Assembly (NCBI RefSeq): GCF_038446665.1
Contig: NZ_CP151802.1
Coordinates: forward strand, 3,348,001-3,412,000
Length of the DNA: 64,000 bases
Direction: 5' to 3'
DNA from: Lysobacter sp. FW306-1B-D06B
Lineage (GTDB): Bacteria > Pseudomonadota > Gammaproteobacteria > Xanthomonadales > Xanthomonadaceae
Part shown: piece after piece, positions 41,891 through 52,394 of the stretch
How positions within the stretch are numbered: the first letter of the stretch is position 1
Layout of the letters: each line of letters starts with the position of its first letter
Notes under the pieces: generated by a model
Database searches by the model: none
Told to the model about the DNA's origin: nothing
The model's input: the letters and a program-made list of their open reading frames with translations, nothing else
Position numbers and translations under genes: made by a program

Positions 41891-43315
41891 ATGTTCCGAC
41901 AACTCTGGGCGACCAAGCATCCCCACGCCAGCCACGCCGACGCACAAGGCCTCGAACTGCACCGCACGCTCGGCCCCTGGGGCCTGACGGCGCTGGGCAT
42001 CGGCGCAGTGATCGGCGGCGGCATCTTCGTCATCACCGGCCAGGCGGCGGCGAATCACGCCGGCCCGGCCATCATGCTGTCCTTCGTGCTGGCGGCCATT
42101 TGCTGCACGTTCTGCGCGTTGGCCTACGCCGAGTTCGCCTCGATGGTGCCGGTCTCCGGCAGCGCCTACACCTACACCTACGCCACGCTGGGCGAAATGT
42201 CGGCGTGGTTCATCGGCTGGATGCTGGTACTGGAATACGGCGTGTCCGCCTCGGCGGTCGCGGTGAGCTGGACCGGCTACTTCCTCAGCCTGCTGCAACA
42301 CTTCGACATCACCTTGCCCAAGGCCTGGGTGAGCGCGCCACTGGACGGGCAGCTGCGCCCCACCGGCGCCATCGCCAACCTGCCCGCGGCCGCCATCGTG
42401 CTGCTGCTGACGTGGCTGTGCTACGTGGGCATCCGCAAGTCGTCGGCCATGAACATGGCGATGGTGGTGCTCAAGACCGGCCTGATCCTGCTGGTGATCT
42501 TCGTCGGCTGGAAGTATGTGAATCCGGCCAACTGGGAACCCTTCATCCCCGCCAACGAGGGCCCGGGCAAGTTCGGCTGGGAAGGCGTGCTGCGCGGCGC
42601 TTCGATGGTGTTCTTCGCCTACATCGGTTTCGAGGCGGTGTCGGTCGCCGCGCAGGAATCGCACAAGCCGCAGCGCGACCTGCCCATCGGCATGCTCGCC
42701 TCGCTCGCCATCTGCACGGTGCTCTACATCGCGATGGCCGCGGTGATGACCGGCCTGGTGCCGTTCTACCAGCTGGGCACGGACGAGCCGGTGGTGACCG
42801 CCGTCGCCGCGCACCCGGAGCTGGGCTGGTTGCGCGTGGTGGTCGAAATCGGCGCGCTGATCGGCCTGTCGTCGGTGGTGCTGGTGATGATCATCGGCCA
42901 GCCGCGCATCTTCATGATCATGGCGCGCGACGGCCTGTTGCCGCCGGTGTTCACCAAGATCCACCCCGAGTACCGCACGCCGCACATCAACACGGTCATC
43001 ACCGGCATCGGCATCGCCCTGCTGGCGGCGCTGTTCCCGCTGGACGTGCTGGGCGAGCTGACCTCGATGGGCACGCTGATCGCCTTCGCCGCGGTCTGCG
43101 GCGGCGTGCTGATCCTGCGCCGCACCCAGCCGGACCTGCCGCGTCCGTTCCGCATTCCGGCGGCGTGGCTCATCTGCGGCGCGGGCATCCTCAGCTGCCT
43201 GGCGCTGCTGTCGACGATGACCGCGCACAACTGGTTCCTGATGGCGGTGTGGACGATCGGCGGCTTCCTGATCTACTTCCTGTACGGCTACCGCCACAGC
43301 CGCATGCACGGCTGA
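41891..43315 (+). CDS. APC-family amino acid permease (second of tandem pair)
   Basis: A 474-residue paralogue of the preceding permease, with the same order of motifs: IGAVIGGGIFVITGQAAANH, PVSGSAYTYTYATLGE, FFAYIGFEAVSVAAQESHKP, GQPRIFMIMARDGLLP. The N-terminal tail is shorter (~25 residues). The pair clearly arose by duplication, with diverged substrate-facing helices. ATG 41891 follows GGGGACAACG. Substrate unknown. Confidence 0.92.
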   Translation: MFRQLWATKHPHASHADAQGLELHRTLGPWGLTALGIGAVIGGGIFVITGQAAANHAGPAIMLSFVLAAICCTFCALAYAEFASMVPVSGSAYTYTYATLGEMSAWFIGWMLVLEYGVSASAVAVSWTGYFLSLLQHFDITLPKAWVSAPLDGQLRPTGAIANLPAAAIVLLLTWLCYVGIRKSSAMNMAMVVLKTGLILLVIFVGWKYVNPANWEPFIPANEGPGKFGWEGVLRGASMVFFAYIGFEAVSVAAQESHKPQRDLPIGMLASLAICTVLYIAMAAVMTGLVPFYQLGTDEPVVTAVAAHPELGWLRVVVEIGALIGLSSVVLVMIIGQPRIFMIMARDGLLPPVFTKIHPEYRTPHINTVITGIGIALLAALFPLDVLGELTSMGTLIAFAAVCGGVLILRRTQPDLPRPFRIPAAWLICGAGILSCLALLSTMTAHNWFLMAVWTIGGFLIYFLYGYRHSRMHG

Positions 43316-43340
43316 CGGTTCTGCTGCGGGGACAACGAAA

Positions 43341-43370
43341 AAGGGCGCCCTCGCGGCGCCCTTTTTTTTG
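43341..43370 (+). terminator. Strong terminator after second permease
   Basis: Stem AAGGGCGCC / GGCGCCCTT (43341-43349, 43355-43363), then a run of T's. On the other strand its A-rich left edge could also serve the convergent HiPIP gene. Confidence 0.93.
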
Positions 43371-43400
43371 TGGGTCGGCATCGCCTTCCCGATCGCCGCT

Positions 43401-43751
43401 TCAGGCCTTCTTCGCCCAGGCCGTGCACCACCCCTTCGCCGACACCGTGTTCTGCGGAAACATCGGGCACGGCCCGGACGGCTCGCCCTTGGCACCCTTG
43501 TAGAAGTTGCAGTTCGCGCAGCTGGTGCCGGGCTTGAAGAGGGCGTGCTTCACCGTCGCCGCGTTGTCGGTATAGGCCAGGGCCTTGGCGAGGGCGTTGT
43601 CGGGCGTGAGCCGGGGCAGCGTCGCGGCGGTCGCGGGCTTCGCGGCCGGCGAGGCCGCCTGGCGGGCCACAGCTTCCGTTCCCAAGGCCGCCATCGCGAT
43701 CAGCGCCGCCTTGCCGAGAAAGCGTCGCCTCGAAGGGTCATGAGCGTTCAT
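43401..43751 (-). CDS. High-potential iron-sulfur protein (HiPIP), Tat-exported
   Basis: A 116-residue periplasmic electron carrier with one [4Fe-4S] cluster. The Tat signal SRRRFLGKAALIAMAALG (twin Arg at residues 8-10, FLG) covers residues 1-~33. The cluster ligands are C78-x2-C81-x13-C95-x13-C109 (SCANCNFY, GPCPMF, GWCTAW), the HiPIP spacing. It would shuttle electrons at high potential to an oxidase or other periplasmic acceptor. A single gene converging on the permease terminator. Confidence 0.94.
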   Translation of the reverse strand: MNAHDPSRRRFLGKAALIAMAALGTEAVARQAASPAAKPATAATLPRLTPDNALAKALAYTDNAATVKHALFKPGTSCANCNFYKGAKGEPSGPCPMFPQNTVSAKGWCTAWAKKA

Positions 43752-43867
43752 GGGCCACCTCCACGGGCGGGAGTATCCGAGCGCGAAGGTAGGCCGGCGT
43801 GAGGGTGAACGCCCTCCGCCCCGATCCGGTAACCCGGCCTTTCCCGAGGGTCCGCTACACTTTCCCC

Positions 43868-44506
43868 ATGAACCACACCCTCCCCTACGACCCCCAGCGC
43901 CTGGCGCATTGCGCCGGGGAGATCATCGTGAACGTGCGCGAGCTGTCGGCGCTGGGCTGGACGCCGGCGACCAGCAGCAACTTCTCGCGCCGGATGGACG
44001 CGGCCAACATCGCCATCACCGTCTCCGGCCGCGACAAGGGCAAGCTGACCGAGGCCGACATCATGGTCGTGGACCTGGACGGCCAGCCGGTCGCGACCAG
44101 CCAGAAGTCCTCCGCCGAGACGCTCCTGCACACCCAGCTCTACAAGCGCTTTCCGGAGATCGGCTGCGTCCTGCACACGCACTCGATGGTCCAGACCGTC
44201 GCCTCGCGCCTGTACGCCGGGCCCGGCCATGTGCACCTGGAGGGCTACGAGCTCTTGAAAGCCTTCGCGGGCAACACCACCCACGAAACGAGCGTCGAAC
44301 TTCCCGTCCTGCCCAACAGCCAGGACATGCACACGCTGGCCGCGCAGGTGGATTGCCTGCTGGATCGCCAGCAGATGTGGGGTTACCTGATCGACGGCCA
44401 CGGCCTCTATGCCTGGGGCCGCGACATGCCCGAAGCCCGCCGCCACCTGGAAGCATTCGAATTCCTGCTCGGCTGCGAGCTTGAACTGAGGAGACTGCAG
44501 CGATGA
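43868..44506 (+). CDS. mtnB: Methylthioribulose-1-phosphate dehydratase
   Basis: A 212-residue class II aldolase-fold zinc enzyme of the methionine salvage pathway. It dehydrates 5-methylthioribulose-1-phosphate. Zinc ligands are H103 and H105 (VLHTHSMVQ) and H178 (DGHGLYAWG). [15 protein letters not shown] near the N-terminus is typical. TACACT at 43855 is a possible -10 but lies very near ATG 43868. Its stop overlaps the mtnD start (ATGA). mtnA and mtnK/P genes are not in this window. Confidence 0.92.
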   Translation: MNHTLPYDPQRLAHCAGEIIVNVRELSALGWTPATSSNFSRRMDAANIAITVSGRDKGKLTEADIMVVDLDGQPVATSQKSSAETLLHTQLYKRFPEIGCVLHTHSMVQTVASRLYAGPGHVHLEGYELLKAFAGNTTHETSVELPVLPNSQDMHTLAAQVDCLLDRQQMWGYLIDGHGLYAWGRDMPEARRHLEAFEFLLGCELELRRLQR

Positions 44507-45060
44507 GCCGCCTGCGCATTTTTTCCGAGAACGACCCGTCCAACCCGCGCCTGTCCACCGCCGACCACGCCGAGATGGCGTCGGAGCTGGGCAAGATCGG
44601 GGTTGCCTTCGAACAGTGGCAGGCCAACGCGCCGGTCGCGCCGGGCGATGCGCCCGAGAAGATCATGGACGCCTACCGTGCCGACATCGACCGCCTCGTC
44701 GCGCAGCACGGCTTCAAGACCGTCGACGTGGTGAGCATCGCGCCGGACAACCCGCAGCGCGAGACGATGCGCACCAAGTTCCTCGACGAGCACTTCCACA
44801 AGGAAGACGAAGTGCGCTTCTTCGTCGCCGGCTCCGGCTTGTTCAGCCTGCACGTCAACGGCGAGGTGTACGAGGTGAAGTGCGAGCAGGGCGACCTGAT
44901 CGCCGTGCCCGACAGCACCACGCACTGGTTCGACATGGGCCCGGAGCCGAGCTTCATCGCCATCCGCTTCTTCACCGAACCGGACGGCTGGGTCGGCCAT
45001 TTCACCGGCACCGACATCGCCCAGCGTTTCCCGCGCTACGAGAAGGGCCAAGCGGGCTGA
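44503..45060 (+). CDS. mtnD: Acireductone dioxygenase
   Basis: A 185-residue cupin dioxygenase that converts the acireductone of methionine salvage to 2-keto-4-methylthiobutyrate (Fe form). Metal ligands are H97, H99, E103 ([13 protein letters not shown]) and H141 (TTHWFDMG). The [14 protein letters not shown] strand pair is conserved. The start overlaps mtnB by 4 bp, so the two are coupled. Confidence 0.95.
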   Translation: MSRLRIFSENDPSNPRLSTADHAEMASELGKIGVAFEQWQANAPVAPGDAPEKIMDAYRADIDRLVAQHGFKTVDVVSIAPDNPQRETMRTKFLDEHFHKEDEVRFFVAGSGLFSLHVNGEVYEVKCEQGDLIAVPDSTTHWFDMGPEPSFIAIRFFTEPDGWVGHFTGTDIAQRFPRYEKGQAG

Positions 45061-45165
45061 GGCCCGCCGACGTCCGTCACGCCGCCATCCCCGCGCACGC
45101 GGGGATCAGCGCCTTCCGCCGCGCCGAACGCGCGTGCGAACGCCCGCCCCCCGAACACCGAGCCC

Positions 45166-45864
45166 ATGACCGTCCGCGCCATCCTCACCGACATCGAAGG
45201 CACCACCAGCAGCATCTCGTTCGTCAAGGACGTGCTGTTCCCTTACGCGCGCCGCGCCCTGCCCCGCTTCGTCGCCGCGCGCGGCAAGGAGCCGGGCGTG
45301 CGCAAGTGGCTGGACACCGTCGCCGCCGAGAACGGCGGCATGTGCGAGGACGCGATGATCGTCGAGGTCCTGCAGGGCTGGATCGACGAGGACCGCAAGC
45401 ACACCGCGCTCAAGGCGCTGCAGGGCATGATCTGGGCCGACGGCTACAAGAGCGCGGACTTCACCGCGCACATCTACCCTGACGCGGCCCCGGCCCTGCG
45501 CAAGTGGCACGCCGCCGGCCTGCCGCTGTACGTGTACTCCTCCGGCAGCGTCCCGGCGCAGCGCCTGTTCTTCGGTCATAGCGACGCGGGCGATCTCACC
45601 TCGCTGTTCTCCGGCTGGTACGACACCGAGATCGGCGGCAAGCGCGAGGCGCAGAGCTACCGCAACATCGTCGAATCGATCGGCATTCCGGCGGGGGAGA
45701 TCCTGTTCCTGTCGGATGTGGTGGAAGAACTCGATGCCGCGCGCGAAGCCGGCTTGCAGACGGTGTTGATCGATCGCCTTGAGGACTATCCGACGCCGCG
45801 TGTTGGCGAGGCGACGCATGGGCACACTCGCGTGGATTCGTTTGCGGGCATCGCGATCGGCTGA
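45166..45864 (+). CDS. mtnC: Enolase-phosphatase E1
   Basis: A 232-residue HAD-superfamily enzyme. It enolises and dephosphorylates 2,3-diketo-5-methylthiopentyl-1-phosphate to make the acireductone used by MtnD. Motif I is [11 protein letters not shown] with D9 and E11; motif II is [11 protein letters not shown]; motif III/IV is [14 protein letters not shown]. It lies 105 bp after mtnD, with no terminator seen, so probably one mtnBDC operon. Confidence 0.94.
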   Translation: MTVRAILTDIEGTTSSISFVKDVLFPYARRALPRFVAARGKEPGVRKWLDTVAAENGGMCEDAMIVEVLQGWIDEDRKHTALKALQGMIWADGYKSADFTAHIYPDAAPALRKWHAAGLPLYVYSSGSVPAQRLFFGHSDAGDLTSLFSGWYDTEIGGKREAQSYRNIVESIGIPAGEILFLSDVVEELDAAREAGLQTVLIDRLEDYPTPRVGEATHGHTRVDSFAGIAIG

Positions 45865-45888
45865 GCCGGCCGGCTTGCCCTCTGATCC

Positions 45889-46164
45889 GTCATCCCGGCG
45901 AAGGCCGGGACCCAGGCTCGTGGTGCACGGGCACTCCCTCTCGGGTGAACCGCCCCACCGTCATTCCCGCGAAGGCGGGGGCTTATGGGCCGCCGCACGG
46001 CGGCACCCTCCAGGGACTTTTCATGCTTTCCCTGTTGGCTGCGAGTAGCAACGGCAAAATGGATAGTGCCGCCGTGCGGCGGCCCCAGACCCAGCTTTCG
46101 CTGGAATGACGTGATGCTTCGGAGAGTGTGACAGCCTGGATCCCGGCCTTCGCCGGGATGACGG
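45889..46164. repeat. REP-like cluster including a MITE-like inverted doublet
   Basis: Units lie at 45889 and 46133. Between 45959 and 46111 an element of about 153 bp has inverted ends. CGTCATTCCCGCGAAGGC leads into GCCGCCGCACGGCGGCAC; the far end has GTGCCGCCGTGCGGCGGCC leading to GCTTTCGCTGGAATGACG. The core contains GAGTAGCAACGGCAAAATGG. No gene is seen in 45865-46249. Confidence 0.75.
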
Positions 46165-46249
46165 CTATTCATTGGATCGCCTGGATGACGGGCAGTCCTC
46201 GATAACAGCGGCAACGACTACGGCAACAGCGACGACGGCGACCGCGGCC

Positions 46250-46834
46250 TCAAGCGTGGATCTTCTCCCCCCGCTCCATCATCCCGACGAACTTCTCCAC
46301 CCGCGCCGCCTTCGTCTCCGGCTTCTTCGCCGTATGCACGCGCCAGCAGAACGCATAGCGATTTGCGCCGTCGAGCGATTCAAAGAACCTGCGCGCCTTC
46401 GCATTCTTCTTCAGTGCCGCGGCGAGTTCCGGCGGGCATTCCATGCCGCTGGCGGCATGGTACGCAGCGGCCCAGCGACCGTCCGCCTTCGCCGCATCCA
46501 CTTCGCGCAGTCCGGCCGGTTGCATGCGGCCGTCCGCGACCAGCTTCGCCACCTTGCCGACGTTGATCTTCGACCACAGGCTCTTCGACCTGCGCGGCGT
46601 GAAGCGCTGCAGGAAATACTGCTCGTCGCAGGCGCGCTTGAGGCCGTCGATCCAGCCGTGGCACAGCGCCACGTCCAGCGCCTGCGCGTACGTCACCGAC
46701 GTCACGCCCTGGTCCTTCTTGGCGATTTTCAGCCACGCACCCGGCGCATCGCGATGCGCTGCAAGCCACTTCTCCCAGGCGGCTTCCGTCTTGAACAGTT
46801 TGATCGGCAAGTCGGTCGGCAGCTCGGCAGGCAT
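46250..46834 (-). CDS. YdeI/OmpD-associated family protein
   Basis: A 194-residue cytoplasmic protein of the YdeI/OmpD-associated (YdhG/DUF1801-like) family. Signature segments are AWEKWLAAHRDAPGAWLKIA, ALDVALCHGWIDGLKR, and the C-terminal WRVHTAKKPETKAARVEKFV. Family members are linked to resistance to peptides and stress, without a known biochemical activity. It sits 5 bases after the phosphoesterase stop, so likely co-transcribed with it. Confidence 0.85.
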   Translation of the reverse strand: MPAELPTDLPIKLFKTEAAWEKWLAAHRDAPGAWLKIAKKDQGVTSVTYAQALDVALCHGWIDGLKRACDEQYFLQRFTPRRSKSLWSKINVGKVAKLVADGRMQPAGLREVDAAKADGRWAAAYHAASGMECPPELAAALKKNAKARRFFESLDGANRYAFCWRVHTAKKPETKAARVEKFVGMMERGEKIHA

Positions 46835-46839
46835 GGCGG

Positions 46840-48429
46840 CTACTCCGTGGCGTCGTCCAGACGATAGCGCGTCTGCGCACGCTGCTCACCCTGCCAGCGA
46901 TCAAACGCGCGCACTTCGACACGGTGCTCGCCCACAGCAAGGTCCGTCGGCAGCGTGCCGCGCCACAGATGCGTCGACGGATCGGCCTCCGGCGCCCGGT
47001 CGAAGCCGCGCAGCGCGTCGGCGGCATCGTCGGCGACGTTCTCCGCCAGCAGCACCGGATCGGGCTGGTCCACGCGCATCATCGGCTTCCAGTCGCCGCC
47101 GTCGATGCGGTACTCGACGCGGCTGTCGGCGTCGCCCATGTAGACGTTCGCGAACACACCGAAGGCCGGCCACGCACCGCGGCGCAACACTTTCGGTGCG
47201 TGCAGGCCAATCGCGTCGTCCTTCGCGCCGCGCGCCACCTGGTATCGCAACGAATACGAACCGTCCGCGCGGAACGTCGCCCACGCGTAGCCGTTCGGCG
47301 TGCCGTCGCTCATCATCGTGTCCGGGATGCCCTTCGCATCCTTCACGCCCGACCAGAACGCACCGCAGGTCGCGCCGACGTTGTACTCGTGCAGCGGTTG
47401 CGTACCGTGCCAGCCGGTCGACGCATCGTGGTGGTAGTGGCGCTGGTTGTGCGTGTGTGCGCTGAGCAGCAACACGTTCGGACGATCCTGCAGCAGCGCG
47501 AACAGACGCTCGCGATCGGCGCGACGGAAGCTTTCCACGCCGGGCACCGGTTCGAAGAACGGAATGTGCACCGAGATCACCACGCGCCGCGTCTTCGGCA
47601 CCGTCGCCAGGTAGGCTTGGAGAAAGGCGAACTGGTCTTCGCGCAGGCCACCGACGTACGACGGCTTCTTCCCCGGCTGGTAGACCACGTCATCGAGCAC
47701 GATGAAGCTCGCCTGCGGTTCCTCCCACGCATAACTGTCGGGGCCGAAGACGTTGCGGAAGCCGAGCAGCGCGTCCTCGTCGCGCGTCGCGTCGAAGTCC
47801 AGGTCGTGATTGCCCGGCACGTGCAGCCACGGCACGCCGAGCTGCGCGGTGACGCGGTTGACGTCGGGATACAGGCTCAGATCGTCGTTCACGATGTCGC
47901 CCAGGCTGATTCCCAGGCGCGCGGCATGACGGCCCACCAGCGGCTGCACGATGTCGCGCTCGTAATAACCCACGTCCGTGCGGTTCTTCGGCTGCGGATC
48001 GCCGAAGACCAGCATCTCCAGATCGCCCTTCGTCGCCGGACGCGCGCGCAGCGCGAAGTCGTACGACGATGCGGGCGTCGTCGCCGCGATGCCGCCGAAG
48101 CGCAACGCGGGCGATCCCTGTGGGAACAGGTGATGCCAGAACAGCGGCAGGCCGTTCGCGCCGGTCGCCGTCGCGTACTGCGGAGGCTTGACGACGAACA
48201 ACGTGCTGCCCTCGCGCATCGGCAAGGTGTAGCGGCCCTGTGCATCGGTGATCGCCAGCTCGCGGCCGTTCGACACCTTCACGCCGGCGATGCCGCGCTC
48301 GCGCGCCTCGCGTTGGCCGTTGCCGTTCGCATCATCGAAGACGATGCCGACGACGCTGGCCTGTGCGGCGACGTCGGTGGCGACCAGGGCCAGCAGGGCG
48401 GACAGCAGGACGGAGGACGCGTGCGGCAT
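46840..48429 (-). CDS. Secreted calcineurin-like metallophosphoesterase
   Basis: A 529-residue exported phosphoesterase. The signal peptide covers residues 1-22 (LSALLALVATDVAA). An N-terminal SdrD-B/Cna-like domain follows (VVGIVFDDANGNGQREARER). The central metallophosphatase core shows VFGDPQ, SLGDIVNDD, VPGNHDLDFD, SVHIPFF and SAHTHNQRHY, in the order that supplies the bimetal ligands. A C-terminal beta domain completes the MetallophosN-Metallophos-MetallophosC layout. Substrate unknown; an envelope lipid or nucleotide is possible. ATG 48429. Confidence 0.88.
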   Translation of the reverse strand: MPHASSVLLSALLALVATDVAAQASVVGIVFDDANGNGQREARERGIAGVKVSNGRELAITDAQGRYTLPMREGSTLFVVKPPQYATATGANGLPLFWHHLFPQGSPALRFGGIAATTPASSYDFALRARPATKGDLEMLVFGDPQPKNRTDVGYYERDIVQPLVGRHAARLGISLGDIVNDDLSLYPDVNRVTAQLGVPWLHVPGNHDLDFDATRDEDALLGFRNVFGPDSYAWEEPQASFIVLDDVVYQPGKKPSYVGGLREDQFAFLQAYLATVPKTRRVVISVHIPFFEPVPGVESFRRADRERLFALLQDRPNVLLLSAHTHNQRHYHHDASTGWHGTQPLHEYNVGATCGAFWSGVKDAKGIPDTMMSDGTPNGYAWATFRADGSYSLRYQVARGAKDDAIGLHAPKVLRRGAWPAFGVFANVYMGDADSRVEYRIDGGDWKPMMRVDQPDPVLLAENVADDAADALRGFDRAPEADPSTHLWRGTLPTDLAVGEHRVEVRAFDRWQGEQRAQTRYRLDDATE

Positions 48430-48500
48430 GGCGGGACTCGGGCGCGGGACCGCGCGATTATCGGCCGGTCCGGTGTCCGCCGGAAGTCGCGCGTTGTGCT

Positions 48501-49127
48501 TCAGCCGGCGTGACGCGCCTTCAGCAGGGCCTCGACGTCGGCCAGCCCCAGCCCGCGTGCGCGCAGCAGCACGAGCAGGTGGTAGAGCAGGTCGCCGGCT
48601 TCGCCAAGCAGGTCCTCCTCCGACTGCGCCACCGCGGCCAGCGCGGTCTCCACGCCCTCCTCGCCCACCTTCTGCGCGATGCGGCGCACGCCACCGTCGA
48701 ACAGGCGTGTGGTGTAGCTGTCGGCCGGTCGTTCGCGAACGCGTCGCGCCACCAGCGCATCGAGTTCACGCAGGAACGAGCCGGTCGCGCCCGGTGCGCT
48801 GGGGAAGCAGCTCTCGCGACCGAGATGGCACGTGGGCCCGTGCGGCCTGGCCGTCACCAGCAGCGTGTCGCCGTCGCAGTCCACGTCCAGCGCGACCAAG
48901 TCCAGGTAGTGCCCCGACGTTTCGCCCTTCACCCACTGCGTCTGCCGACTGCGGCTGAAGAAGGTGACGTGACCGCTTTCGATCGTCGCACGCAGCGCCG
49001 CGACGTCCATGTAGCCGAGCATCAGCACGCGCAGCGTGTCGGCGTCCTGCACGACGGCCGGGATCAGGCCGCCCTGCTTTTCCCAGGCGAGCGAATCGAC
49101 CGCGCTCACCGTCGCATCAACCGACAT
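48501..49127 (-). CDS. hisI: Bifunctional phosphoribosyl-AMP cyclohydrolase / phosphoribosyl-ATP pyrophosphatase
   Basis: A 208-residue HisIE, steps 2 and 3 of histidine synthesis. The N-terminal HisI domain (1-~115) has [32 protein letters not shown] and HLGRESCF, with its zinc Cys residues. The C-terminal HisE domain has [16 protein letters not shown] and [13 protein letters not shown]. Last gene of the minus-strand his operon; its start overlaps hisF by 11 bp. Confidence 0.95.
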   Translation of the reverse strand: MSVDATVSAVDSLAWEKQGGLIPAVVQDADTLRVLMLGYMDVAALRATIESGHVTFFSRSRQTQWVKGETSGHYLDLVALDVDCDGDTLLVTARPHGPTCHLGRESCFPSAPGATGSFLRELDALVARRVRERPADSYTTRLFDGGVRRIAQKVGEEGVETALAAVAQSEEDLLGEAGDLLYHLLVLLRARGLGLADVEALLKARHAG

Positions 49128-49893
49128 CACGCACCTCGATGCCCTGCGTCCGCAGGTGCCGCTTGAGTTCGGGAATGGCCACCGCTCCGGAATGGAACAC
49201 GCTCGCCGCCAGCGCCGCGTCCACGTCGGCCTCGCGAAACACCTCGGCGAAGTCGTCGATCGCGCCCGCGCCGCCGGAGGCGACCAGCGGCACGTCGCAC
49301 CGCTCGCGAACCGCGCGCAGTTGCTCGATGTCGTATCCCTTGCGCACGCCGTCGCTGCCCATGCAGTTGAGGACAATCTCCCCGGCTCCGCGTTCCTGGG
49401 CCTCGACGACCCAGTCGAGCGTGCGTTGCGGCAACGCACGCGTGCGCGAGGGATCGCCGGTGTACTGGCGCACGCGCCACTGCCCGTCTTCGTCGCGCAG
49501 GCTGTCCACGCCCACGACGACGCATTGCACGCCGAAGGCATCGGCGATTTCGCCGATCAGCGCCGGGCGTTCCAGCGCTGGCGTGTTGATCGACACCTTG
49601 TCGGCGCCGGCGTGGAGCACCGCGCGTGCGTCCTCGACGGAGCGGATACCGCCGGCCACGCAGAACGGCACGTCGATCACGCGCGCCACGCGCTCGACCC
49701 ATTGCCGGTCCACGCTGCGCCCCTGCGGGCTCGCGGTGATGTCGTAGAACACCAGTTCGTCCGCGCCTTCGTCGCGATAGCGCAGCGCCAGTTCCACGAT
49801 GTCGCCCATGTCGACGTGATCGCGGAAGCGCACGCCCTTCACGACGCGTCCGTCGCACACGTCCAGGCAGGGCACGATGCGGCGACTCAGCAT
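49117..49893 (-). CDS. hisF: Imidazole glycerol phosphate synthase, cyclase subunit
   Basis: A 258-residue (beta-alpha)8 barrel that pairs with HisH to make IGP and AICAR. The N-terminal [20 protein letters not shown] carries the catalytic Asp of CLDV. The phosphate-binding loops are [11 protein letters not shown] and [25 protein letters not shown] holds the second catalytic Asp. ATG 49893 overlaps the hisA stop region by 7 bp. Confidence 0.96.
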   Translation of the reverse strand: MLSRRIVPCLDVCDGRVVKGVRFRDHVDMGDIVELALRYRDEGADELVFYDITASPQGRSVDRQWVERVARVIDVPFCVAGGIRSVEDARAVLHAGADKVSINTPALERPALIGEIADAFGVQCVVVGVDSLRDEDGQWRVRQYTGDPSRTRALPQRTLDWVVEAQERGAGEIVLNCMGSDGVRKGYDIEQLRAVRERCDVPLVASGGAGAIDDFAEVFREADVDAALAASVFHSGAVAIPELKRHLRTQGIEVRDVG

Positions 49894-50639
49894 TCGCGCA
49901 CCTCGCGCAGCGCTTCGTCGAGCGCGAAGTGGCCCTCGATCAGCGCCTTGCCCAGCACCGCACCGGCACAACCGGCGCGACGCGTGGATTCGATGTCGTC
50001 GATGTCGCGCACACCACCGGATGCCTGCACGTGCACCTCCGGTGCCAGCTCCGCCAGGTGGCGGTACAGCGCGAGGTTCGGGCCGGACAGCATGCCGTCG
50101 CGTGCGATGTCGGTGCACAGCAGGTGGCGCAGGCCGCCGTCGGCGAAGCGGCGCACCAGCGGCTCCAACGACGCACCGCTGTCCTGCGTCCAGCCGGCGG
50201 TCGGCAGACGCCATGCGCCGCTCGCGTCCTGCCGCGCATCGAGCGCCACGGTGATGCGTTGCGCGCCGAAGCGCGCGATCCAGCCGAGTACGCGCTCGGG
50301 TTCGCGCACGGCCAGCGAGCCCACGACGACGCGCTCGGCGCCGGCTTCGAGGATCAACGCCACATCGTCCTCGCCGCGCACGCCGCCGCCGGTCTGCACG
50401 CGCAGCCCGGTTGCGGCCACGATGTCGCGCACCAGCGTCCGCAAGGTGTAGCCACCTTCGCGCGCGGCGTCGAGGTCGACCAGGTGCAGCCAACGCGCAC
50501 CCTGCTTCGCGTACTTCGTGGCCAGGTCCAGGGGGGGCGGCGCATAGCGCGTCTCGCGCTCGTAGTCGCCCTGGTTCAGCCGCACCACGCGTCCTTCGCG
50601 CACGTCGATGGCGGGATAGAGTTGGAAGTCCGTTGCCAT
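49887..50639 (-). CDS. hisA: ProFAR isomerase (phosphoribosylformimino-AICAR-phosphate isomerase)
   Basis: A 250-residue (beta-alpha)8 barrel with [15 protein letters not shown] (catalytic Asp), [25 protein letters not shown] and [15 protein letters not shown] 50639 is used because it gives the standard N-terminus. An alternative GTG at 50669 overlaps the hisH stop as GTGA and would add ten residues. That junction type recurs in this operon, so either start is possible. Confidence 0.95.
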   Translation of the reverse strand: MATDFQLYPAIDVREGRVVRLNQGDYERETRYAPPPLDLATKYAKQGARWLHLVDLDAAREGGYTLRTLVRDIVAATGLRVQTGGGVRGEDDVALILEAGAERVVVGSLAVREPERVLGWIARFGAQRITVALDARQDASGAWRLPTAGWTQDSGASLEPLVRRFADGGLRHLLCTDIARDGMLSGPNLALYRHLAELAPEVHVQASGGVRDIDDIESTRRAGCAGAVLGKALIEGHFALDEALREVREC

Positions 50640-50665
50640 CGCGGACGTTGCAGCAGTCGTCGCGT

Positions 50666-51268
50666 TCACGCGGCCTCCATTGCGATGAAATTCGAGAGCA
50701 GGCGCTGGCCGGCCGCGGCCGATCGCTCGGGGTGGAACTGCGCGCCGAAGCAGCGCCCGCGCCCGGCGATCGCGGTGAAGCCGATGCCGTAGTCGCTGCG
50801 CGCCAGGGTGTCGGCGGTCAACGGGGCGGCGAAGCTGTGCACGAAGTAGGCCCATTCGCCTTCGTCGATGCCTTCCAGCAGCGGCGATGCCTTCTGCAAT
50901 CGAAGCCGGTTCCAGCCCATGTGCGGAACACGCACCCCGGCATGGGCGGGAATGCGCTCGATACGGCCGGGCAACAGCCCCAGCCCTCCGACTCCGCCTT
51001 CTTCCGAGGACTCGTAAAGCAACTGCATGCCCAGGCAGATGCCGAGCAGCGGTGCCTCCAGCGCGCGGATCGTGTCGACGAGATCGAGTTCGTGCAATCG
51101 CTGCATCGCCGGTGTCGCCGCGCCCACGCCGGGCAGGATCACGCGCGGCGCGTTGGCGATGGTGTCAGCGTTTGCACTCAGCACGGCGCGTGCGCCGATG
51201 CGCTCCAGTGCGTAGCGCACCGAACCGATGTTGCCGCCGCCCCAGTCGATGAGGACGACGTCGGTCAT
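50666..51268 (-). CDS. hisH: Imidazole glycerol phosphate synthase, glutaminase subunit
   Basis: A 200-residue class I glutamine amidotransferase supplying ammonia to HisF. The nucleophile Cys is in [11 protein letters not shown], and the His-Glu pair in [10 protein letters not shown]. It begins [17 protein letters not shown] 51268 lies 46 bases after the hisB stop, the widest gap within the operon. Confidence 0.95.
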   Translation of the reverse strand: MTDVVLIDWGGGNIGSVRYALERIGARAVLSANADTIANAPRVILPGVGAATPAMQRLHELDLVDTIRALEAPLLGICLGMQLLYESSEEGGVGGLGLLPGRIERIPAHAGVRVPHMGWNRLRLQKASPLLEGIDEGEWAYFVHSFAAPLTADTLARSDYGIGFTAIAGRGRCFGAQFHPERSAAAGQRLLSNFIAMEAA

Positions 51269-51314
51269 GGCACTGCTCTCGGGTTCATTCGAATACCGCC
51301 GTCATGCATGGGAA

Positions 51315-52394
51315 TCAGAGCGTGCCCTTCGTGCTCGGCAGCTCGTGGCCTTCGCGTCGCACCGCCTGGCGCAGTGCGCGCGCGACGGCCTTGAAGCAGG
51401 CTTCGACCTTGTGGTGGTCGTTCTCGCCTTGCACGCGAAGATTGAGGTTCAGGCCGGCGCCGTCGCACAGCGAGCGGAAGAAGTGCGGCACCAGTTCCGT
51501 CGGCAGGCCGCCGACGCGGTCACGGGCGAAGTCGCCTTCGAACACGAAGTACGGGCGCCCCGAGAAATCCAGCGCCGCGCTGGCCAGCGATTCGTCCATC
51601 GGCAGCGTGAAGCCGTAGCGACCGATGCCGCGCTTGTCGCCCAGGGCTTCACGCAGCGCCTGCCCGAATGCGAGCGCGCTGTCCTCGACGGTGTGGTGCT
51701 CGTCGATGTGCAGATCGCCTTCGCAGCGCAGTTCCAGCGCAAAACCGCCGTGCTTGCCGAGCTGTTCGAGCATGTGATCGAAGAAACCCAGTCCGGTGGT
51801 CACCTTCGGGTCGGCAACGCGGTCCAGGTCCAGCGCGACGTCGATGCGCGTCTCGCGCGTGTTGCGCGTGACGCGCGCGGTGCGCGGCGCGTCGGCCAGC
51901 GCATGCGCGATGCCGCGCCAGTCCCACTCGCCGCCGAACTGTTCCGTGCGCAGCTGGAACGCGCGGATGCCGAGGTTGCGGGCGAAGGCGGTGTCGGTTT
52001 CGCGATCGCCGACCATGGCCGAGCGCGACCAGTCGATGCCGCGATCGCGCAGCAACGGCAGGGCCATGCCGATGCCGGGCTTGCGCGTGGGCGCGTTCTC
52101 CGCCGGCAGGCTGCGGTCGATGAGCACGTCGCGGAAGACGATGCCCTGGCTTTCGAAGACCTGCATCATCAGCGCGTGCGGCCCGTCGAAGTCCGCCTGC
52201 GGGAAGGCGTCGCTGCCCAGGCCGTCCTGGTTGGTGACCATCACGAACTCGTAGCCGGCGTCGCGCAGGCGCAGCATCGCCGGGATGACGCCCGCGACGA
52301 AGCGCAGCTTGTCGAAGCGGTCGATCTGGAAATCGCCCGGCTCCTCGATGAGCGTGCCGTCGCGGTCGACGAACAGGATGGGCGTGGCGCTCAT
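51315..52394 (-). CDS. hisB: Bifunctional histidinol-phosphatase / imidazoleglycerol-phosphate dehydratase
   Basis: A 359-residue fusion. The N-terminal HAD phosphatase (1-~165) has [14 protein letters not shown] and [12 protein letters not shown]. The C-terminal IGPD domain has [26 protein letters not shown] and ENDHHKVEA, the His-rich Mn sites. The fused form is typical of gammaproteobacteria. Its ATG overlaps the hisC stop (ATGA). Confidence 0.96.
   Translation of the reverse strand: MSATPILFVDRDGTLIEEPGDFQIDRFDKLRFVAGVIPAMLRLRDAGYEFVMVTNQDGLGSDAFPQADFDGPHALMMQVFESQGIVFRDVLIDRSLPAENAPTRKPGIGMALPLLRDRGIDWSRSAMVGDRETDTAFARNLGIRAFQLRTEQFGGEWDWRGIAHALADAPRTARVTRNTRETRIDVALDLDRVADPKVTTGLGFFDHMLEQLGKHGGFALELRCEGDLHIDEHHTVEDSALAFGQALREALGDKRGIGRYGFTLPMDESLASAALDFSGRPYFVFEGDFARDRVGGLPTELVPHFFRSLCDGAGLNLNLRVQGENDHHKVEACFKAVARALRQAVRREGHELPSTKGTL

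Noticed and set aside
43868..45864. Complete methionine salvage operon
   Set aside because: Only mtnB, mtnD and mtnC are present; mtnA and mtnK/mtnN/mtnP are not found within the window.
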